Source: CAVVXX01 sp963707975
GTDB lineage: Bacteria; Pseudomonadota; Alphaproteobacteria; Micropepsales; Micropepsaceae
NCBI GenBank assembly: GCA_963707975.1
Contig: OY970177.1
Span: forward strand, 868,001-932,000
Reading direction: 5' to 3'
Length of the DNA stretch: 64,000 bases
A model generated the notes under the pieces. That model was not told the DNA's origin and did no database searches. It worked only from the letters and a program-made list of their open reading frames with translations. This document shows positions 8,730 through 17,809 of this stretch, in pieces (positions within the stretch are counted from its first letter, which is position 1; every line of letters begins with the position of its first letter). The translations under genes and the position numbers were made by a program.

Positions 8730-9559
8730 AAGCCAAGAGCGCAAAGCCGGCAGAATATTTGCAGGCACTCGGTGAAGCGGGCGATGGGCCCCACGATATC
8801 GCCGAGGCAGCCCTCATGCTCGCGGCGCTCGATCACGCTGACCGCAAGCTTGCGCCTTATGAGGCGCACCTCGTGGAAATGGGCGCGGCCGCGCGCGCCG
8901 AGGCGATTTACGCCCGCAACGCCGAAACGGCGGGCCGTGTGTTGGCCTCGGTGCTGGCCGGGCATTACGGTTATGACGGCGATCGTATCAATTTTGAGGA
9001 TCCGCAGAACGCCGATCTGATGAGCGTCATCGACCGCCGGCGCGGCATTCCGGTGTCGCTCGGCATTCTTTATATCCATGCCGCGCGTGCGGGCGGGCTC
9101 AGCGCCTGCGGGCTTTCGGCGCCAGGGCATTTTCTTCTCATGGTGGGCTTGCGCGGGGCCGAGGCGCTAATCGATCCTTTTCATGGCGGCGCCGCGCTTG
9201 ATCGCGAACGCTTGAGCGCCATGCCCGCGCTTGCCGCTCCCGGCGTGCCGGAAGACACGCGCATTTACGAGCCCGTCAGCGACACCGATGTGCTGTTGCG
9301 CCTGCAGAGCGCGCTCAAGACCCGAGCCATCCAGATGAACAAGCCCGAACGCGCGCTCGAAATCGCGAGCCGCATGGTGCTGATCGCTCCCAAGCGCGCC
9401 GAGCTGTGGGTGGAGCTTGGCCGCATGCAAGAGGCGGTGGGCGCGCTGGGCGCCGCGCGTGCGGCTTACGAAAACTGCCTCTCTCTTGCGAAATCGGGCG
9501 AGCCGCTGCACAACGAGGCGGCGCTCGCGCTCGACGCCTTGAAGCGCAGGCTCAATTAG
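8726..9559 (+). CDS. SirB1-family protein (transglutaminase-like fold plus TPR)
   Basis: The N-terminal two thirds match the SirB1 family: MLAALDHADRKLAPY, DRRRGIPVSLGILYIHAARAG and SAPGHFLLMV, carrying the conserved transglutaminase-like core. The C-terminal part (about 195-277) contains tetratricopeptide-type helices (ALEIASRMVLIAPKRAELWVE). Biochemical function is not established for the family; several members sit near envelope or protein-modification genes. It starts on the ATGA of the BON lipoprotein gene and precedes gshB by 9 bp, so it is probably in the same transcript. Confidence 0.85.
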   Translation: MKAKSAKPAEYLQALGEAGDGPHDIAEAALMLAALDHADRKLAPYEAHLVEMGAAARAEAIYARNAETAGRVLASVLAGHYGYDGDRINFEDPQNADLMSVIDRRRGIPVSLGILYIHAARAGGLSACGLSAPGHFLLMVGLRGAEALIDPFHGGAALDRERLSAMPALAAPGVPEDTRIYEPVSDTDVLLRLQSALKTRAIQMNKPERALEIASRMVLIAPKRAELWVELGRMQEAVGALGAARAAYENCLSLAKSGEPLHNEAALALDALKRRLN

Positions 9560-9568
9560 GGGCGAACC

Positions 9569-10516
9569 ATGGCTCTCACCGTCGCCATCCAGATGGACCC
9601 TATCGAGCGCATCGACATCGCGGCCGATTCCACTTTTGCGCTTGCCCTTGAAGCCCAGGCAAGAAGCAACAAGCTTCTCTATTACGGGCCGCGCGAGCTT
9701 ACATTCCGCGACGGCCGGGTGAGCGCGCGCGTGCGTCCGCTCTCCGTGCGCAATGTGAAAGGCGATCATTTCAAGCTCGGCCAGCCTGCAGTGCTCGATT
9801 TGACGCAGGCTGATGTGGTGCTGATGCGCCAGGACCCGCCTTTCGACATGGCCTATATAACAGCCACCCATATCCTGGAGCGCATTCATCCCAAGACGCT
9901 GGTGGTCAACGATCCGTTTCATGTGCGCAACGCGCCGGAAAAGCTTTTCGTCACTCAGTACAAGAATTTGATGCCGCCGACGCTGATCACCTCGGACCGC
10001 GAGGAAATTCGCCAGTTCCGCGACATGCATAAGGACATCATCCTGAAGCCCATTTACGGCAATGGTGGCGCAGGCGTGTTTCGCCTGAAACCCGACGATG
10101 AAAATCTGGGCGCCATGCTGGAAATGCTGACAGGGTTTTATCGCGAGCCTGTCATCGTGCAGCGTTATGTGCCGGAAGTGCGCAAGGGCGACAAACGCAT
10201 CATTCTGGTGGAAGGCGAAGCCGTGGGCGCCATCAACCGCGTGCCGGCCGAAGGCGAGGCGCGCTCCAACATGCATGTGGGGGGCAGGCCGGAGCCAGTA
10301 GAAATGAGCGCGCGCGACCATGCCATCTGCAAGGCCATCGGGCCGGAATTAAAAAAACGCGGGCTCATCTTCGCCGGCATCGACGTGATCGGCGATTACC
10401 TGACCGAGATCAACGTCACCTCGCCGACCGGCATTGCCGAGATAAAGCGCTTCGGCGGCGCAGATATCGCGGCCCTCATCTGGAATGCGATCGACGCGCG
10501 GCTCGCCCGCTCTTGA
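9569..10516 (+). CDS. gshB: Glutathione synthetase
   Basis: GshB ligates glycine to gamma-glutamylcysteine using ATP, the second step of glutathione synthesis. The 315-residue protein begins with the standard VAIQMDPIERIDIAADSTFAL. The ATP-grasp signatures LMRQDPPFDMAYITATHILE, LKPIYGNGGAGVFR, YVPEVRKGDKRIILV and NVTSPTGIAEI are all present. GGGGCG upstream acts as a weak ribosome site. gshA is not in the window. Confidence 0.98.
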   Translation: MALTVAIQMDPIERIDIAADSTFALALEAQARSNKLLYYGPRELTFRDGRVSARVRPLSVRNVKGDHFKLGQPAVLDLTQADVVLMRQDPPFDMAYITATHILERIHPKTLVVNDPFHVRNAPEKLFVTQYKNLMPPTLITSDREEIRQFRDMHKDIILKPIYGNGGAGVFRLKPDDENLGAMLEMLTGFYREPVIVQRYVPEVRKGDKRIILVEGEAVGAINRVPAEGEARSNMHVGGRPEPVEMSARDHAICKAIGPELKKRGLIFAGIDVIGDYLTEINVTSPTGIAEIKRFGGADIAALIWNAIDARLARS

Positions 10517-10579
10517 AACACCGCAACCCTAAAGGGTGCGCCCGCCAGCCTCTTGCTAGCGCGCGGGATTTCCGGCCAA

Positions 10580-11626
10580 ATGCGGGCCATGAACGCCGAT
10601 GTCGCACCCGTAACGCTCGATGCCGCGCTTTATCGCGGGCCCGCGACCTATGCCCGCGAGCGCGAAAGCGTGTTCGCGCGCGCCTGGCATCTCTTCACCC
10701 ATGAAAGCCTGCTGCCTAGGCCAGGCTCCTATGTGGCCGAGACGATTGCGGGCTATCCCATCATCGCGGTGAGAGGCGAAGACGGCGTCATTCGCACCTT
10801 CCACAATGTCTGCCGCCACCGTGCCGGGCCCTTGGCCGAGGATGGCGAGGGGGTTTGCGAGCGTGCGCTCACCTGCAAATATCACGGCTGGCGTTATGCG
10901 CTGGATGGCCGCCTGATGGCCGCGCGCGATTTTGGCCCCGTGGCCGGCTTCAATGCGCGCGATTACGGTTTGGTGCCGCTCGCCTGCGACATCTGGCGCG
11001 GTTTTGTTTTCGTCAATATTGAACGCAATGCGACGCCGCTTGCCACCGCATTGGCGCCTTTTACCGCGCGTTCGGCCCAATTTCCCTTCGAGAATTTCCG
11101 CTTCACCATGCGGACCACGCATGACATAACCTGCAACTGGAAAACCTATGTCGAGAATTATCTCGAGGGTTATCACATTCCGATCATCCACCCGGCGCTC
11201 GACAGCCAGATCGAATCCAAGGTGTATGAGGTCGAAACCGTGCCGCCGCTGGTGTTCTATCGCGCGCCGCCGCTTGCCGATGCGACCGTGGCAGGTCTGT
11301 GGGCGTGGCTGTGGCCTACGCTCGGCGCCAATATCTACACCCATGGCGTGATGATGGAGCGGATGTGGCCCTTGGGCCCCAACCGCACGCGGTTAGATTA
11401 TCTCTATTTCTTTGCGCCCGATGTCGCGCGCGATCACATTGAGCGCACGGTCAAGACATCTGAAATCACCACCGGCGAAGATATCCGCATCTGCGAAGCT
11501 GTGCAGCGCAATCTCGATGCCGGCATCTACACGAACGGCCGCCTATCACCCAAGCACGAGATGGGCGTGGCGTGGTTCCAGGCCGAAGTTAAGGCCGCCC
11601 TAGGCAATCTCGCCATTTCCGCGTGA
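10580..11626 (+). CDS. Rieske non-heme iron oxygenase, alpha subunit type
   Basis: An aromatic-ring-hydroxylating-type oxygenase. The Rieske 2Fe-2S cluster is bound by CRH and CKYH (VCRHRAGP then LTCKYHGW). The catalytic mononuclear iron site is in NYLEGYHIPIIH, with a histidine pair as in ring-hydroxylating dioxygenases. No beta-subunit, ferredoxin or reductase gene adjoins it, so the substrate is not predictable; related single-gene enzymes act on quaternary amines, sterols or aromatics. The start is uncertain: ATG at 10580 or 10589 is favoured over a TTG at 10553, but none has a strong ribosome site. Confidence 0.85.
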   Translation: MRAMNADVAPVTLDAALYRGPATYARERESVFARAWHLFTHESLLPRPGSYVAETIAGYPIIAVRGEDGVIRTFHNVCRHRAGPLAEDGEGVCERALTCKYHGWRYALDGRLMAARDFGPVAGFNARDYGLVPLACDIWRGFVFVNIERNATPLATALAPFTARSAQFPFENFRFTMRTTHDITCNWKTYVENYLEGYHIPIIHPALDSQIESKVYEVETVPPLVFYRAPPLADATVAGLWAWLWPTLGANIYTHGVMMERMWPLGPNRTRLDYLYFFAPDVARDHIERTVKTSEITTGEDIRICEAVQRNLDAGIYTNGRLSPKHEMGVAWFQAEVKAALGNLAISA

Positions 11627-11812
11627 CCGCAATCCTGCATTTGCGCGGCTGCGCTGAACCTGTCCTGAATCGCCTGAGAGTGGGGCGTGGCCGTCGCGCG
11701 TATCTGCGTGGTCGCCTTCGAAGGCTTTGAGGCGCGTGAGATGGACGTGCTGGCTCGCATTGTCAAAGCCATTTCTTATCACCGCATTGCGCATGCGTGC
11801 TGAAGTTTGCGC

Positions 11813-12454
11813 TTAGTGCACGAACTCGATCACCATGGCGCTGAAATGCAAGCCCGCGGCCGTCAGCACCATTGCGTGCCACAGCGCGTTGTTGAAGGGC
11901 ACGCGCCGCAGCAGATAAACGCCCAGACCGAGCGAATAGAGAACACCGCCCGCAGCCAGGAGCCAAAGCGCTGTTGCCGAAACCGAATGATAAAATGGAA
12001 TTATGCCGGGCAGGATCATCCAGCCCATGACAAGATAAAGAACCACTTTGAACGCTTCGAAGCGGCGCGGGTACCAAAGCGCCAGGACGATGCCGAGCGC
12101 GGCTGCCAGCCACACGCTTATGCCGATGGCGGCGCCCACCGCGCCATCGAGGCGGTGCATGGCGAATGGCGTGTAAGTACCTGCGATCATTACATAAATC
12201 GTGGCGTGATCAGCGCGCCGGAAGAGCTCCTTCAGATGACTTGCCGGGGTGAGATTGTAAAGCGCCGACACCAGCAGCATCGAGATCAGGCCAAGACCGT
12301 AAACCGCAAGGCTGAGACCCGCCTCGAGATGGGTCGCCTGCCAGAACAGCCATGTTGTGGCGATGAGTGCCGCGCTTACGCCGATGACGTGAACAGCCGC
12401 GTCGGCGCGCTGCTCGGCCACACTGTAGGAAGGAAACTCATACGCCCTGCCCAT
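11813..12454 (-). CDS. Hemolysin III / PAQR-family membrane protein (TrhA-like)
   Basis: A seven-helix integral membrane protein of the hemolysin III branch of PAQR receptors. Typical residues: PSYSVAEQRADAAVHVIG, the H and D of FRRADHATIYVMIAGTYTPF, and the C-terminal H pair in LWHAMVLTAAGLHF, which form the putative zinc site. TrhA in E. coli modulates membrane energetics; hemolysis is not a safe inference. The ATG at 12454 fits the family N-terminus, although a TTG overlapping the pstB stop (12496) is possible. It lies 38 bp downstream of pstB on the same strand, where phoU would often be. Confidence 0.85.
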   Translation of the reverse strand: MGRAYEFPSYSVAEQRADAAVHVIGVSAALIATTWLFWQATHLEAGLSLAVYGLGLISMLLVSALYNLTPASHLKELFRRADHATIYVMIAGTYTPFAMHRLDGAVGAAIGISVWLAAALGIVLALWYPRRFEAFKVVLYLVMGWMILPGIIPFYHSVSATALWLLAAGGVLYSLGLGVYLLRRVPFNNALWHAMVLTAAGLHFSAMVIEFVH

Positions 12455-12492
12455 CGCCGTAATTATCGGCGAGGACGCGGTCGCGCGCAACC

Positions 12493-13257
12493 TCAACCAA
12501 AGCGGCCAGTGATGTAATCCTCGGTGCGTTTGTTGGTAGGTGCGGTAAAGACGCCTTCGGTGGCACCGTATTCGACCAGCTCGCCTAAAAACATGAACGC
12601 GGTGTAATCGGATACGCGGCTGGCCTGCTGCATGTTATGCGTCACGATGGCGATGGTGTATTCGGCCGATAATTCGTTGATCAATTCTTCGATCTTCGCA
12701 GTGGAAATGGGATCAAGCGCCGAGCAGGGCTCGTCGAGCAGAATGATTTCGGGCTTGATCGCCACCGAACGCGCGATGCACAGCCGCTGCTGCTGGCCGC
12801 CGGAAAGGCTGGTGCCGCTGGCGTGCAGTTTGTCTTTCACCTCGTCCCACAGGGCCGCGCGATTGAGCGCGTTCTCAATGCGGCCCTCCAGCTCCGATCT
12901 CGGCAGTCTCTCGTAAAGCTGAATGCCGAAGGCGATGTTGTCGAAGATGGTCATGGGAAAGGGCGTGGGCTTCTGGAACACCATGCCGATCTTGGCGCGC
13001 AGCAAATTAAGATCCTGGCGGCTGGAAAGAATATCCTTGCCGTCCATCAGAACTTTGCCGACCGCGCGCTGACCCGGATAAAGGTCATAGATGCGGTTGA
13101 GCACGCGCAACAGCGTGGACTTGCCGCAGCCGGATGGACCGATGAAGGCCGTGACCTTGTGCTCGTACAAGGGCAGTGAGATGTCGGTCAGCGCCTTCGT
13201 GGCTCCGTAATAAAATGACAGCTTGCGGATATCGACCTTGATTTTTTCTCCAGTCAT
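12493..13257 (-). CDS. pstB: Phosphate ABC transporter ATP-binding protein PstB
   Basis: PstB powers high-affinity phosphate import. The Walker A motif GPSGCGKST, signature LSGGQQQRLCIARS, Walker B EIILLDEPCSALDP and switch histidine (IAIVTHNM) are intact, and the N-terminal KLSFYYGATKAL is PstB-specific. At 254 aa it is full length. The start overlaps the pstA stop (ATGA), and the set reads pstS-pstC-pstA-pstB leftward. phoU, phoB and phoR are not in the window. Confidence 0.98.
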   Translation of the reverse strand: MTGEKIKVDIRKLSFYYGATKALTDISLPLYEHKVTAFIGPSGCGKSTLLRVLNRIYDLYPGQRAVGKVLMDGKDILSSRQDLNLLRAKIGMVFQKPTPFPMTIFDNIAFGIQLYERLPRSELEGRIENALNRAALWDEVKDKLHASGTSLSGGQQQRLCIARSVAIKPEIILLDEPCSALDPISTAKIEELINELSAEYTIAIVTHNMQQASRVSDYTAFMFLGELVEYGATEGVFTAPTNKRTEDYITGRFG

Positions 13258-14120
13258 GATGGCCTCCGCTCCGTATGCGATTCCAGGACCCGGGCAAGAA
13301 TGCTCAAGGCGAGCACAGTCAAAGTGATAAGCAGCGCGCCGCCCCAGGCCAGCCGGTGCCAGCCCTCATAAGGGCTGATGGCGAATTGGAAAATCACCAC
13401 CGGCAGATTTGCAATCGGCGCATTGACGTCAGTGCTCCAGAACTGGTTGTTGAGCGCGGTGAAGAGCAAGGGCGCGGTCTCGCCCGAAATGCGCGCGACC
13501 GCCAGCAAGGCGCCGGTTATCATGCCAGCCCGTGCCGCGCGCCAGGTGATGTGCGCTATAACACGCGCGCGCGGCGCGCCGAGAGCTGCGGCAGCTTCCC
13601 GCAGCGTGTTGGGAATAAGCAGCAACATGCCTTCGGTGGTGCGCACGACGACGGGAATGACGATGGTGGCGAGTGCAAAGGCGCCGGCCAACGCGGAAAA
13701 ATGGCCCATTGTCACCACCATGATCTCGTACACGAACAGGCCCAACACGATAGACGGCGCCGAAAGTAGGATGTCATTGGTGAAGCGGATTACGAAAGCG
13801 AGCTTGGTGTGGCGGCCATATTCGGCCAGATAAGTGCCCGCCAAAATGCCAATGGGCGTGCCGACCAGGACTGCAATACTGGTCATGATCAGGCTACCGA
13901 CGATGGGGTTCAGCAAGCCGCCGCCCTCTCCCGGTGGTGGTGGCGTCATTTCAGTAAACATTTTTAGATCAATTGCGCTAAATCCTTCGTAAAGCAGCGT
14001 GCCTAGGATAAAGCCGAGAAAAGTTAGCCCAAATGCGGTCGCAATCACCGACAACCCAAGTAAAACGACATTGTTCAGGCGCCTAGAGCCATAACGGCTG
14101 CGATTGATATTCGCGGTCAT
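13254..14120 (-). CDS. pstA: Phosphate ABC transporter permease PstA
   Basis: One of two membrane permeases of the Pst importer. The 288 residues contain about six hydrophobic helices and the binding-protein-dependent transport EAA loop (REAAAALGAPRARVIAHITWRAARAG). GGLLNPIVGSLIMTSIAVLVGTPIGI and ISGETAPLLFTAL are characteristic of PstA. Start and stop overlap pstC and pstB by 4 bp each, implying translational coupling. Confidence 0.97.
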   Translation of the reverse strand: MTANINRSRYGSRRLNNVVLLGLSVIATAFGLTFLGFILGTLLYEGFSAIDLKMFTEMTPPPPGEGGGLLNPIVGSLIMTSIAVLVGTPIGILAGTYLAEYGRHTKLAFVIRFTNDILLSAPSIVLGLFVYEIMVVTMGHFSALAGAFALATIVIPVVVRTTEGMLLLIPNTLREAAAALGAPRARVIAHITWRAARAGMITGALLAVARISGETAPLLFTALNNQFWSTDVNAPIANLPVVIFQFAISPYEGWHRLAWGGALLITLTVLALSILARVLESHTERRPS

Positions 14121-15109
14121 GAAGCCCTGCCTCCCGCACGCTTCTCCAGCTGGTAAAGCAAGTATTGGGCGGAAGCGAGCACGATAAAAGTGATGACGAA
14201 CAGCAGCAATCCAAGCTCAATCAAAGAAGAATAGTATAGATCGCCTACAGCCTCGGTGAATTCGTTGGCGATGGTGGCAGAAATCGTCGTGCCCGGCGCG
14301 AACAAAGAAGTTGTTATTCTGTTGGCATTGCCGACGACAAAAGTGACGGCCATGGTCTCGCCCAGCGCGCGGCCCAAAGCCAGCATGATGCCGCCCATCA
14401 CGCCGCCGCGTGCATAAGGCAGCACCACATTCCACAACACCTCCCATGTCGTGGAGCCGAGCGCATAGGCCGATTCCTTGAGCACATGTGGTACAGTTTC
14501 GAATACATCGCGGGTTATGGCGGAAATGAAAGGCAATATCATAATCGCAAGAATGACCCCGGCGGTGAAAATGCCGATGCCATAAGGCGGACCTGCGAAT
14601 AAATTGGAAAGCACCGGAATGTTGCCGAAGGCATTGATGACCCAGGGCTGCAGCGTCTGCTGCAGCACGGGCGCGAACACAAAGAGACCCCAGATGCCAT
14701 AGATGATGCTGGGAATGCCGGCCAGCAGCTCCACCGCGATGCCGATGGGACGGCGCAACGGGCGGGGACAAAGTTCGGTAAGGAAAATACCGATACCGAC
14801 ACCCACAGGAACTGCGATCAGCATGGCAATAATAGAAGTGACGAGCGTGCCATACATCGCGGCGAGCGCCCCGAATTTTTCAGTTACGGGGTTCCAGGCC
14901 TGCGTCCAGATAAAGCTGAAGCCGAAGGCGTGGATCGCCGGCATCGCCCCCTTAGTCAGCTCCCAGGCAATACCAATAAATATAACAACGACGGCGATCG
15001 CGGCCAGCTGCGTCAGCCGCATGAATGAGCGATCAGCGCGCCGCGAGCGCCTGAGTTTCGAACTTCGAACGCGGACAGAAAGCGGTTCAGTCAAGACAGC
15101 ATCAACCAT
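14117..15109 (-). CDS. pstC: Phosphate ABC transporter permease PstC
   Basis: The partner permease of PstA. I use the ATG at 15109 (MVDAVLTEPLSVRVR) because the upstream extension to a GTG at 15169 runs through an inverted repeat and does not look coding. Six membrane helices follow, with the family stretches LAGIPSIIYGIWGLFVFAP, the EAA loop (LKESAYALGSTTWEVLWNVVLPYA) and LGRALGETMAVTFVVGN. It is separated from pstS by about 138 bp holding a strong hairpin, whereas pstC-A-B overlap one another. Confidence 0.95.
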   Translation of the reverse strand: MVDAVLTEPLSVRVRSSKLRRSRRADRSFMRLTQLAAIAVVVIFIGIAWELTKGAMPAIHAFGFSFIWTQAWNPVTEKFGALAAMYGTLVTSIIAMLIAVPVGVGIGIFLTELCPRPLRRPIGIAVELLAGIPSIIYGIWGLFVFAPVLQQTLQPWVINAFGNIPVLSNLFAGPPYGIGIFTAGVILAIMILPFISAITRDVFETVPHVLKESAYALGSTTWEVLWNVVLPYARGGVMGGIMLALGRALGETMAVTFVVGNANRITTSLFAPGTTISATIANEFTEAVGDLYYSSLIELGLLLFVITFIVLASAQYLLYQLEKRAGGRAS

Positions 15110-15141
15110 GGAATGCTCGGATCCAGGTCTTCCATAAAGAA

Positions 15142-15184
15142 GGAAGCGGGCGGCCGTGTCCGAATTCACGGCGTGCCCGCTTCC
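15142..15184 (-). terminator. Long hairpin between pstS and pstC (attenuator or partial terminator)
   Basis: A perfect 10-bp outer stem (15142-15151 with 15175-15184, GGAAGCGGGC and its complement) encloses a further 5-bp inner stem (CCGTG/CACGG). In the leftward transcript it lies after pstS and before pstC and is followed by TTCTTTA rather than a long U run. Such structures in binding-protein operons typically protect the upstream mRNA or reduce read-through, giving more binding protein than permease; that role here is inference. Confidence 0.6.
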
Positions 15185-15247
15185 ATCATCACCAATCCGC
15201 AGGCCTTTGCGAAGGGGAGCCTACGCCTATCTCCTAACTCCGTAAGT

Positions 15248-16282
15248 CTATGGATTTACGCCTTCAATTTGTTTCCAGCTTGCCTCGATCTTGTCAGTCA
15301 GGCTCTTCGGCAGCGGAATGTAAAGCAGATCCTTTGCCATCTGGCCGCCATTGGCGTACGCCCATTTGAAGAATTTGAGCGCTTGGTTGGTTGCAGCAGC
15401 ATCCAAAGGTTTCTTGGGGAAGAGAAGGAAAGTTGGATTCTCAATCGGCCAAGCATTAGCACCAGGCTGATCGGTCAGGATCATGTAGAAATGATCGGCA
15501 TGATCCCAATCGGCATTGGCGGCCGATGCAATGAACGAATCCATGGTCGGGCTCACGGTCTTACCATCATGATTGATCATGCGTGTCCAAGGAAGATGGT
15601 TCTGCATGGCATAGGCATATTCGACATAGCCGATGGAGCCCGCGGCTTGCGCTACATTGCCGGACACGCCTTCATTGCCTTTAGCACCGACGCCTACCGG
15701 CCAATCAACTGAAGTCGCCGCCCCTACTTTGGACGCCCATTCTTTGCTGACCTTGGACAGATAATTGGCGAAAATAAACGTCGTGCCCGAACCGTCAGAA
15801 CGGTGGACAACCAGGATCGACTGGTCTGGCAGGTTGACGCCAGGGTTCAACTTCTTGAGTGCCGGATCGTTCCATTTGGTGATCTTGCCTAAGTAAATGT
15901 TGGCAAGCGTCGGTCCATCGATCACCATCTCTTCGGACTTAATCGTGGGAAGATTGTAGACCAGCACCTCGGCGCCGATGACTGCCGGAAACATCACTAA
16001 GCCGTTTTTATCGAGGTCAGCTGGCATCAAGGGCATATCGGAGGCACCGAAAGTCACAGTCTTCTCTTCAATCTGCTTGATGCCGCCGCCGGAACCGATG
16101 GACTGATAATTCAAGCCGATGCCCGTATCCTTCTTATAGGCGTCGGCCCATTTCGAGTAGATCGGATAGGGGAAGGTCGCGCCCGCGCCTGAGATGTCGG
16201 TCGCGGCAAATGCCGTGGATGCCATTGCTGCCGTGGCGATGCCGGCTATCAAGCCGGCGAGAATTTTCGAATGGAGTTTCAT
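15248..16282 (-). CDS. pstS: Phosphate-binding periplasmic protein PstS
   Basis: The substrate-binding component of the Pst importer, exported by a Sec signal (MKLHSKILAGLIAGIATAAMA, cleavage after AFA near residue 26). Phosphate-binding motifs are present: GAGATFPYPIYSKWADAY, SIGSGGGIKQI, FGASDMPL and RSDGSGTTFIF. Length 344 aa. It is the promoter-proximal gene of pstSCAB. The upstream 290 bp contain the terminator of the porin gene and a possible PhoB half-site. Confidence 0.97.
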   Translation of the reverse strand: MKLHSKILAGLIAGIATAAMASTAFAATDISGAGATFPYPIYSKWADAYKKDTGIGLNYQSIGSGGGIKQIEEKTVTFGASDMPLMPADLDKNGLVMFPAVIGAEVLVYNLPTIKSEEMVIDGPTLANIYLGKITKWNDPALKKLNPGVNLPDQSILVVHRSDGSGTTFIFANYLSKVSKEWASKVGAATSVDWPVGVGAKGNEGVSGNVAQAAGSIGYVEYAYAMQNHLPWTRMINHDGKTVSPTMDSFIASAANADWDHADHFYMILTDQPGANAWPIENPTFLLFPKKPLDAAATNQALKFFKWAYANGGQMAKDLLYIPLPKSLTDKIEASWKQIEGVNP

Positions 16283-16406
16283 ATTGTCCCTCGCAGATTG
16301 ATTAACCGGGCTGCCTGCGGCGGCCTCGCCACCTCAGTGAAGCCCCGGTACTGCGCCGGTATCGGCAATTGGCGCGTCACGACTGTCACGGATTAACGAA
16401 GCTTTT

Positions 16407-16413
16407 ATGACAT
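16407..16413 (-). promoter_or_regulatory. Possible single PhoB half-site upstream of pstS
   Basis: On the pstS strand the sequence reads ATGTCATAAAA, matching six of seven bases of the PhoB half-site CTGTCAT plus the A-rich spacer, about 125 bp before the pstS start. The expected neighbouring half-site 11 bp away is poor (GCTTCGT), so this is weaker than the array before the porin gene. pstS is a classical Pho gene, which is the main reason to list it. Confidence 0.3.
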
Positions 16414-16472
16414 GCAGTCCTTTTCTGTGGGGGAATGCCTCGCCTGTCACAGTTACGGGATGGGGAAAAACT

Positions 16473-16508
16473 AAAGCCCCGCCGGAAGGGGATTACCGGC
16501 GGGGCTTT
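16473..16508 (-). terminator. Intrinsic terminator of the porin gene
   Basis: A perfect 13-bp stem (16473-16485 with 16496-16508, AAAGCCCCGCCGG and its complement) closes a 10-nt loop, and the leftward strand continues CTTTAGTTTTTCCC. It lies about 70 bp after the porin stop codon and before the pstS promoter, insulating the two leftward genes. Confidence 0.85.
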
Positions 16509-16575
16509 CAGTTCGCGCGGGGAACAGACGCTAAAACGCGAACTTTATGCTTGAACCAAATCCATCAGGCCAAAC

Positions 16576-17697
16576 TTACCAGCGGAACTGGCCCCACACG
16601 CCAAACTCGTTGTAGGTGCCAGAAGTGCCATTACCGGTGCCGCCAATCGGTATGCCCGAGCCGGTAGCCGGATTTACACCATTCGATGTGCTGATGAATC
16701 CGCCATTACCACTCTCGTGTTTGTAGACGAAGGCGATGTCCACGATTTTGGCAGGTGTCCAATCGATGCCTACGTTGAAGTAATTATCCTTCATTTCTTT
16801 GTTCGGCGCTGAGGTTCCAAACAATGCGGCACTTGAGCTTTGCGGCATCACCCAGTCATAGCGACCGAAAACGCCCCATTGCGGATCGAATTGATAAGAC
16901 GCAAATGCTGAAAATCCATCCGCCTTATCCGTGCGATTCGTCGTAACGCTCATCCAGTCGTTCGCGTGGTAATATTCACCTCCAACGCGAAAGCCGTAAT
17001 TTACGTAAGCAACCAGTGCATCAAACCGCTGTGCGGTATTCCAGATTTTCACACCGTGGGCTGCGCCAAGGTCGCCCGAATAACCGCCCACTGCTGCGAC
17101 GAAGCCCTGGTAATTCAGGTTGATGCGGCCTTCCACGTCGACATTGCCAGTACGGACAGGCTTCTTGTAGCCCGCGCCGTTAACCGCGGAAAACTGATAA
17201 CCGATAAGGCCATCGGCAAGTTTTCCTAGAGCATGAATGCCCCAGTCCGCCGAAGTGCCATATTTCGTGCGATCGATTAGCGTGTTCTCGACGAAGCGAT
17301 AGCCATATACGTCTTCGTCGAACGGAATCCACGGCATGTCGGCGGAGCCAACCCTGAAGATCAGCGCGTCGGAAATTTTCGCTTGCAGGTAAGCCTTCTT
17401 GAGGTAGACCTGCGTCTCGCCGTCCGCGGAGATATAGTTGGCGTCGGTTGTAATGTCGCCGGAGAACATGTCGTCGAACGTGTGGTCGATCGACACATAG
17501 AAGCGTTTGATGTCGAAGCTCGTGCCGTCGTCGTTCTGGTCGACGCCATTACGCTTCTGGGCGATGTTTGTGATGTCCCAGTAATCCCGGCCGCTGATGC
17601 TGGTGTTCGTCCACCAGTAATCCGCCGATGCGGGTATTGCAAAACCTGCCAGCGCGACGATTGCAGTGCCGGCAAAAAGGATCTTCTTCCCCAACAT
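16576..17697 (-). CDS. Outer-membrane porin, probably phosphate-regulated
   Basis: A 373-residue beta-barrel protein with a Sec signal (MLGKKILFAGTAIVALAGFA, cleavage after PASA at about residue 25) and the classic C-terminal aromatic residue of barrels (GVWGQFRW). The body has alternating short amphipathic strands rich in Y, W, D and N. No exact family is certain from reading; O/P-type phosphate-selective porins are plausible because it lies upstream of pstS and its promoter has four PhoB half-sites. It ends in a strong terminator, so it is a single-gene transcript. Confidence 0.82.
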   Translation of the reverse strand: MLGKKILFAGTAIVALAGFAIPASADYWWTNTSISGRDYWDITNIAQKRNGVDQNDDGTSFDIKRFYVSIDHTFDDMFSGDITTDANYISADGETQVYLKKAYLQAKISDALIFRVGSADMPWIPFDEDVYGYRFVENTLIDRTKYGTSADWGIHALGKLADGLIGYQFSAVNGAGYKKPVRTGNVDVEGRINLNYQGFVAAVGGYSGDLGAAHGVKIWNTAQRFDALVAYVNYGFRVGGEYYHANDWMSVTTNRTDKADGFSAFASYQFDPQWGVFGRYDWVMPQSSSAALFGTSAPNKEMKDNYFNVGIDWTPAKIVDIAFVYKHESGNGGFISTSNGVNPATGSGIPIGGTGNGTSGTYNEFGVWGQFRW

Positions 17698-17809
17698 TTT
17701 CGACCTCGCTAAGTGGTACGTACAGGCCGTTAGCGAAGTCGTGGTGTGCTGCTAATACAGCGCGCCCCCCGCCCTGGGCCCTCCATGGCCGACGATTAAT
17801 CAGGGCGGC

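Noticed and set aside
9167..10321. A long leftward open frame opposite gshB
   Set aside because: It is the antisense shadow of SirB1 and gshB, created by GC-rich codon bias; the protein has no recognisable motif.
11687..11803. A 38-codon GTG-started frame (VAVARICVVAFEGFEAREMD and on) between the Rieske and hemolysin III genes
   Set aside because: It reads smoothly but has no ribosome site, no family and chance frames of this size are common in GC-rich DNA.
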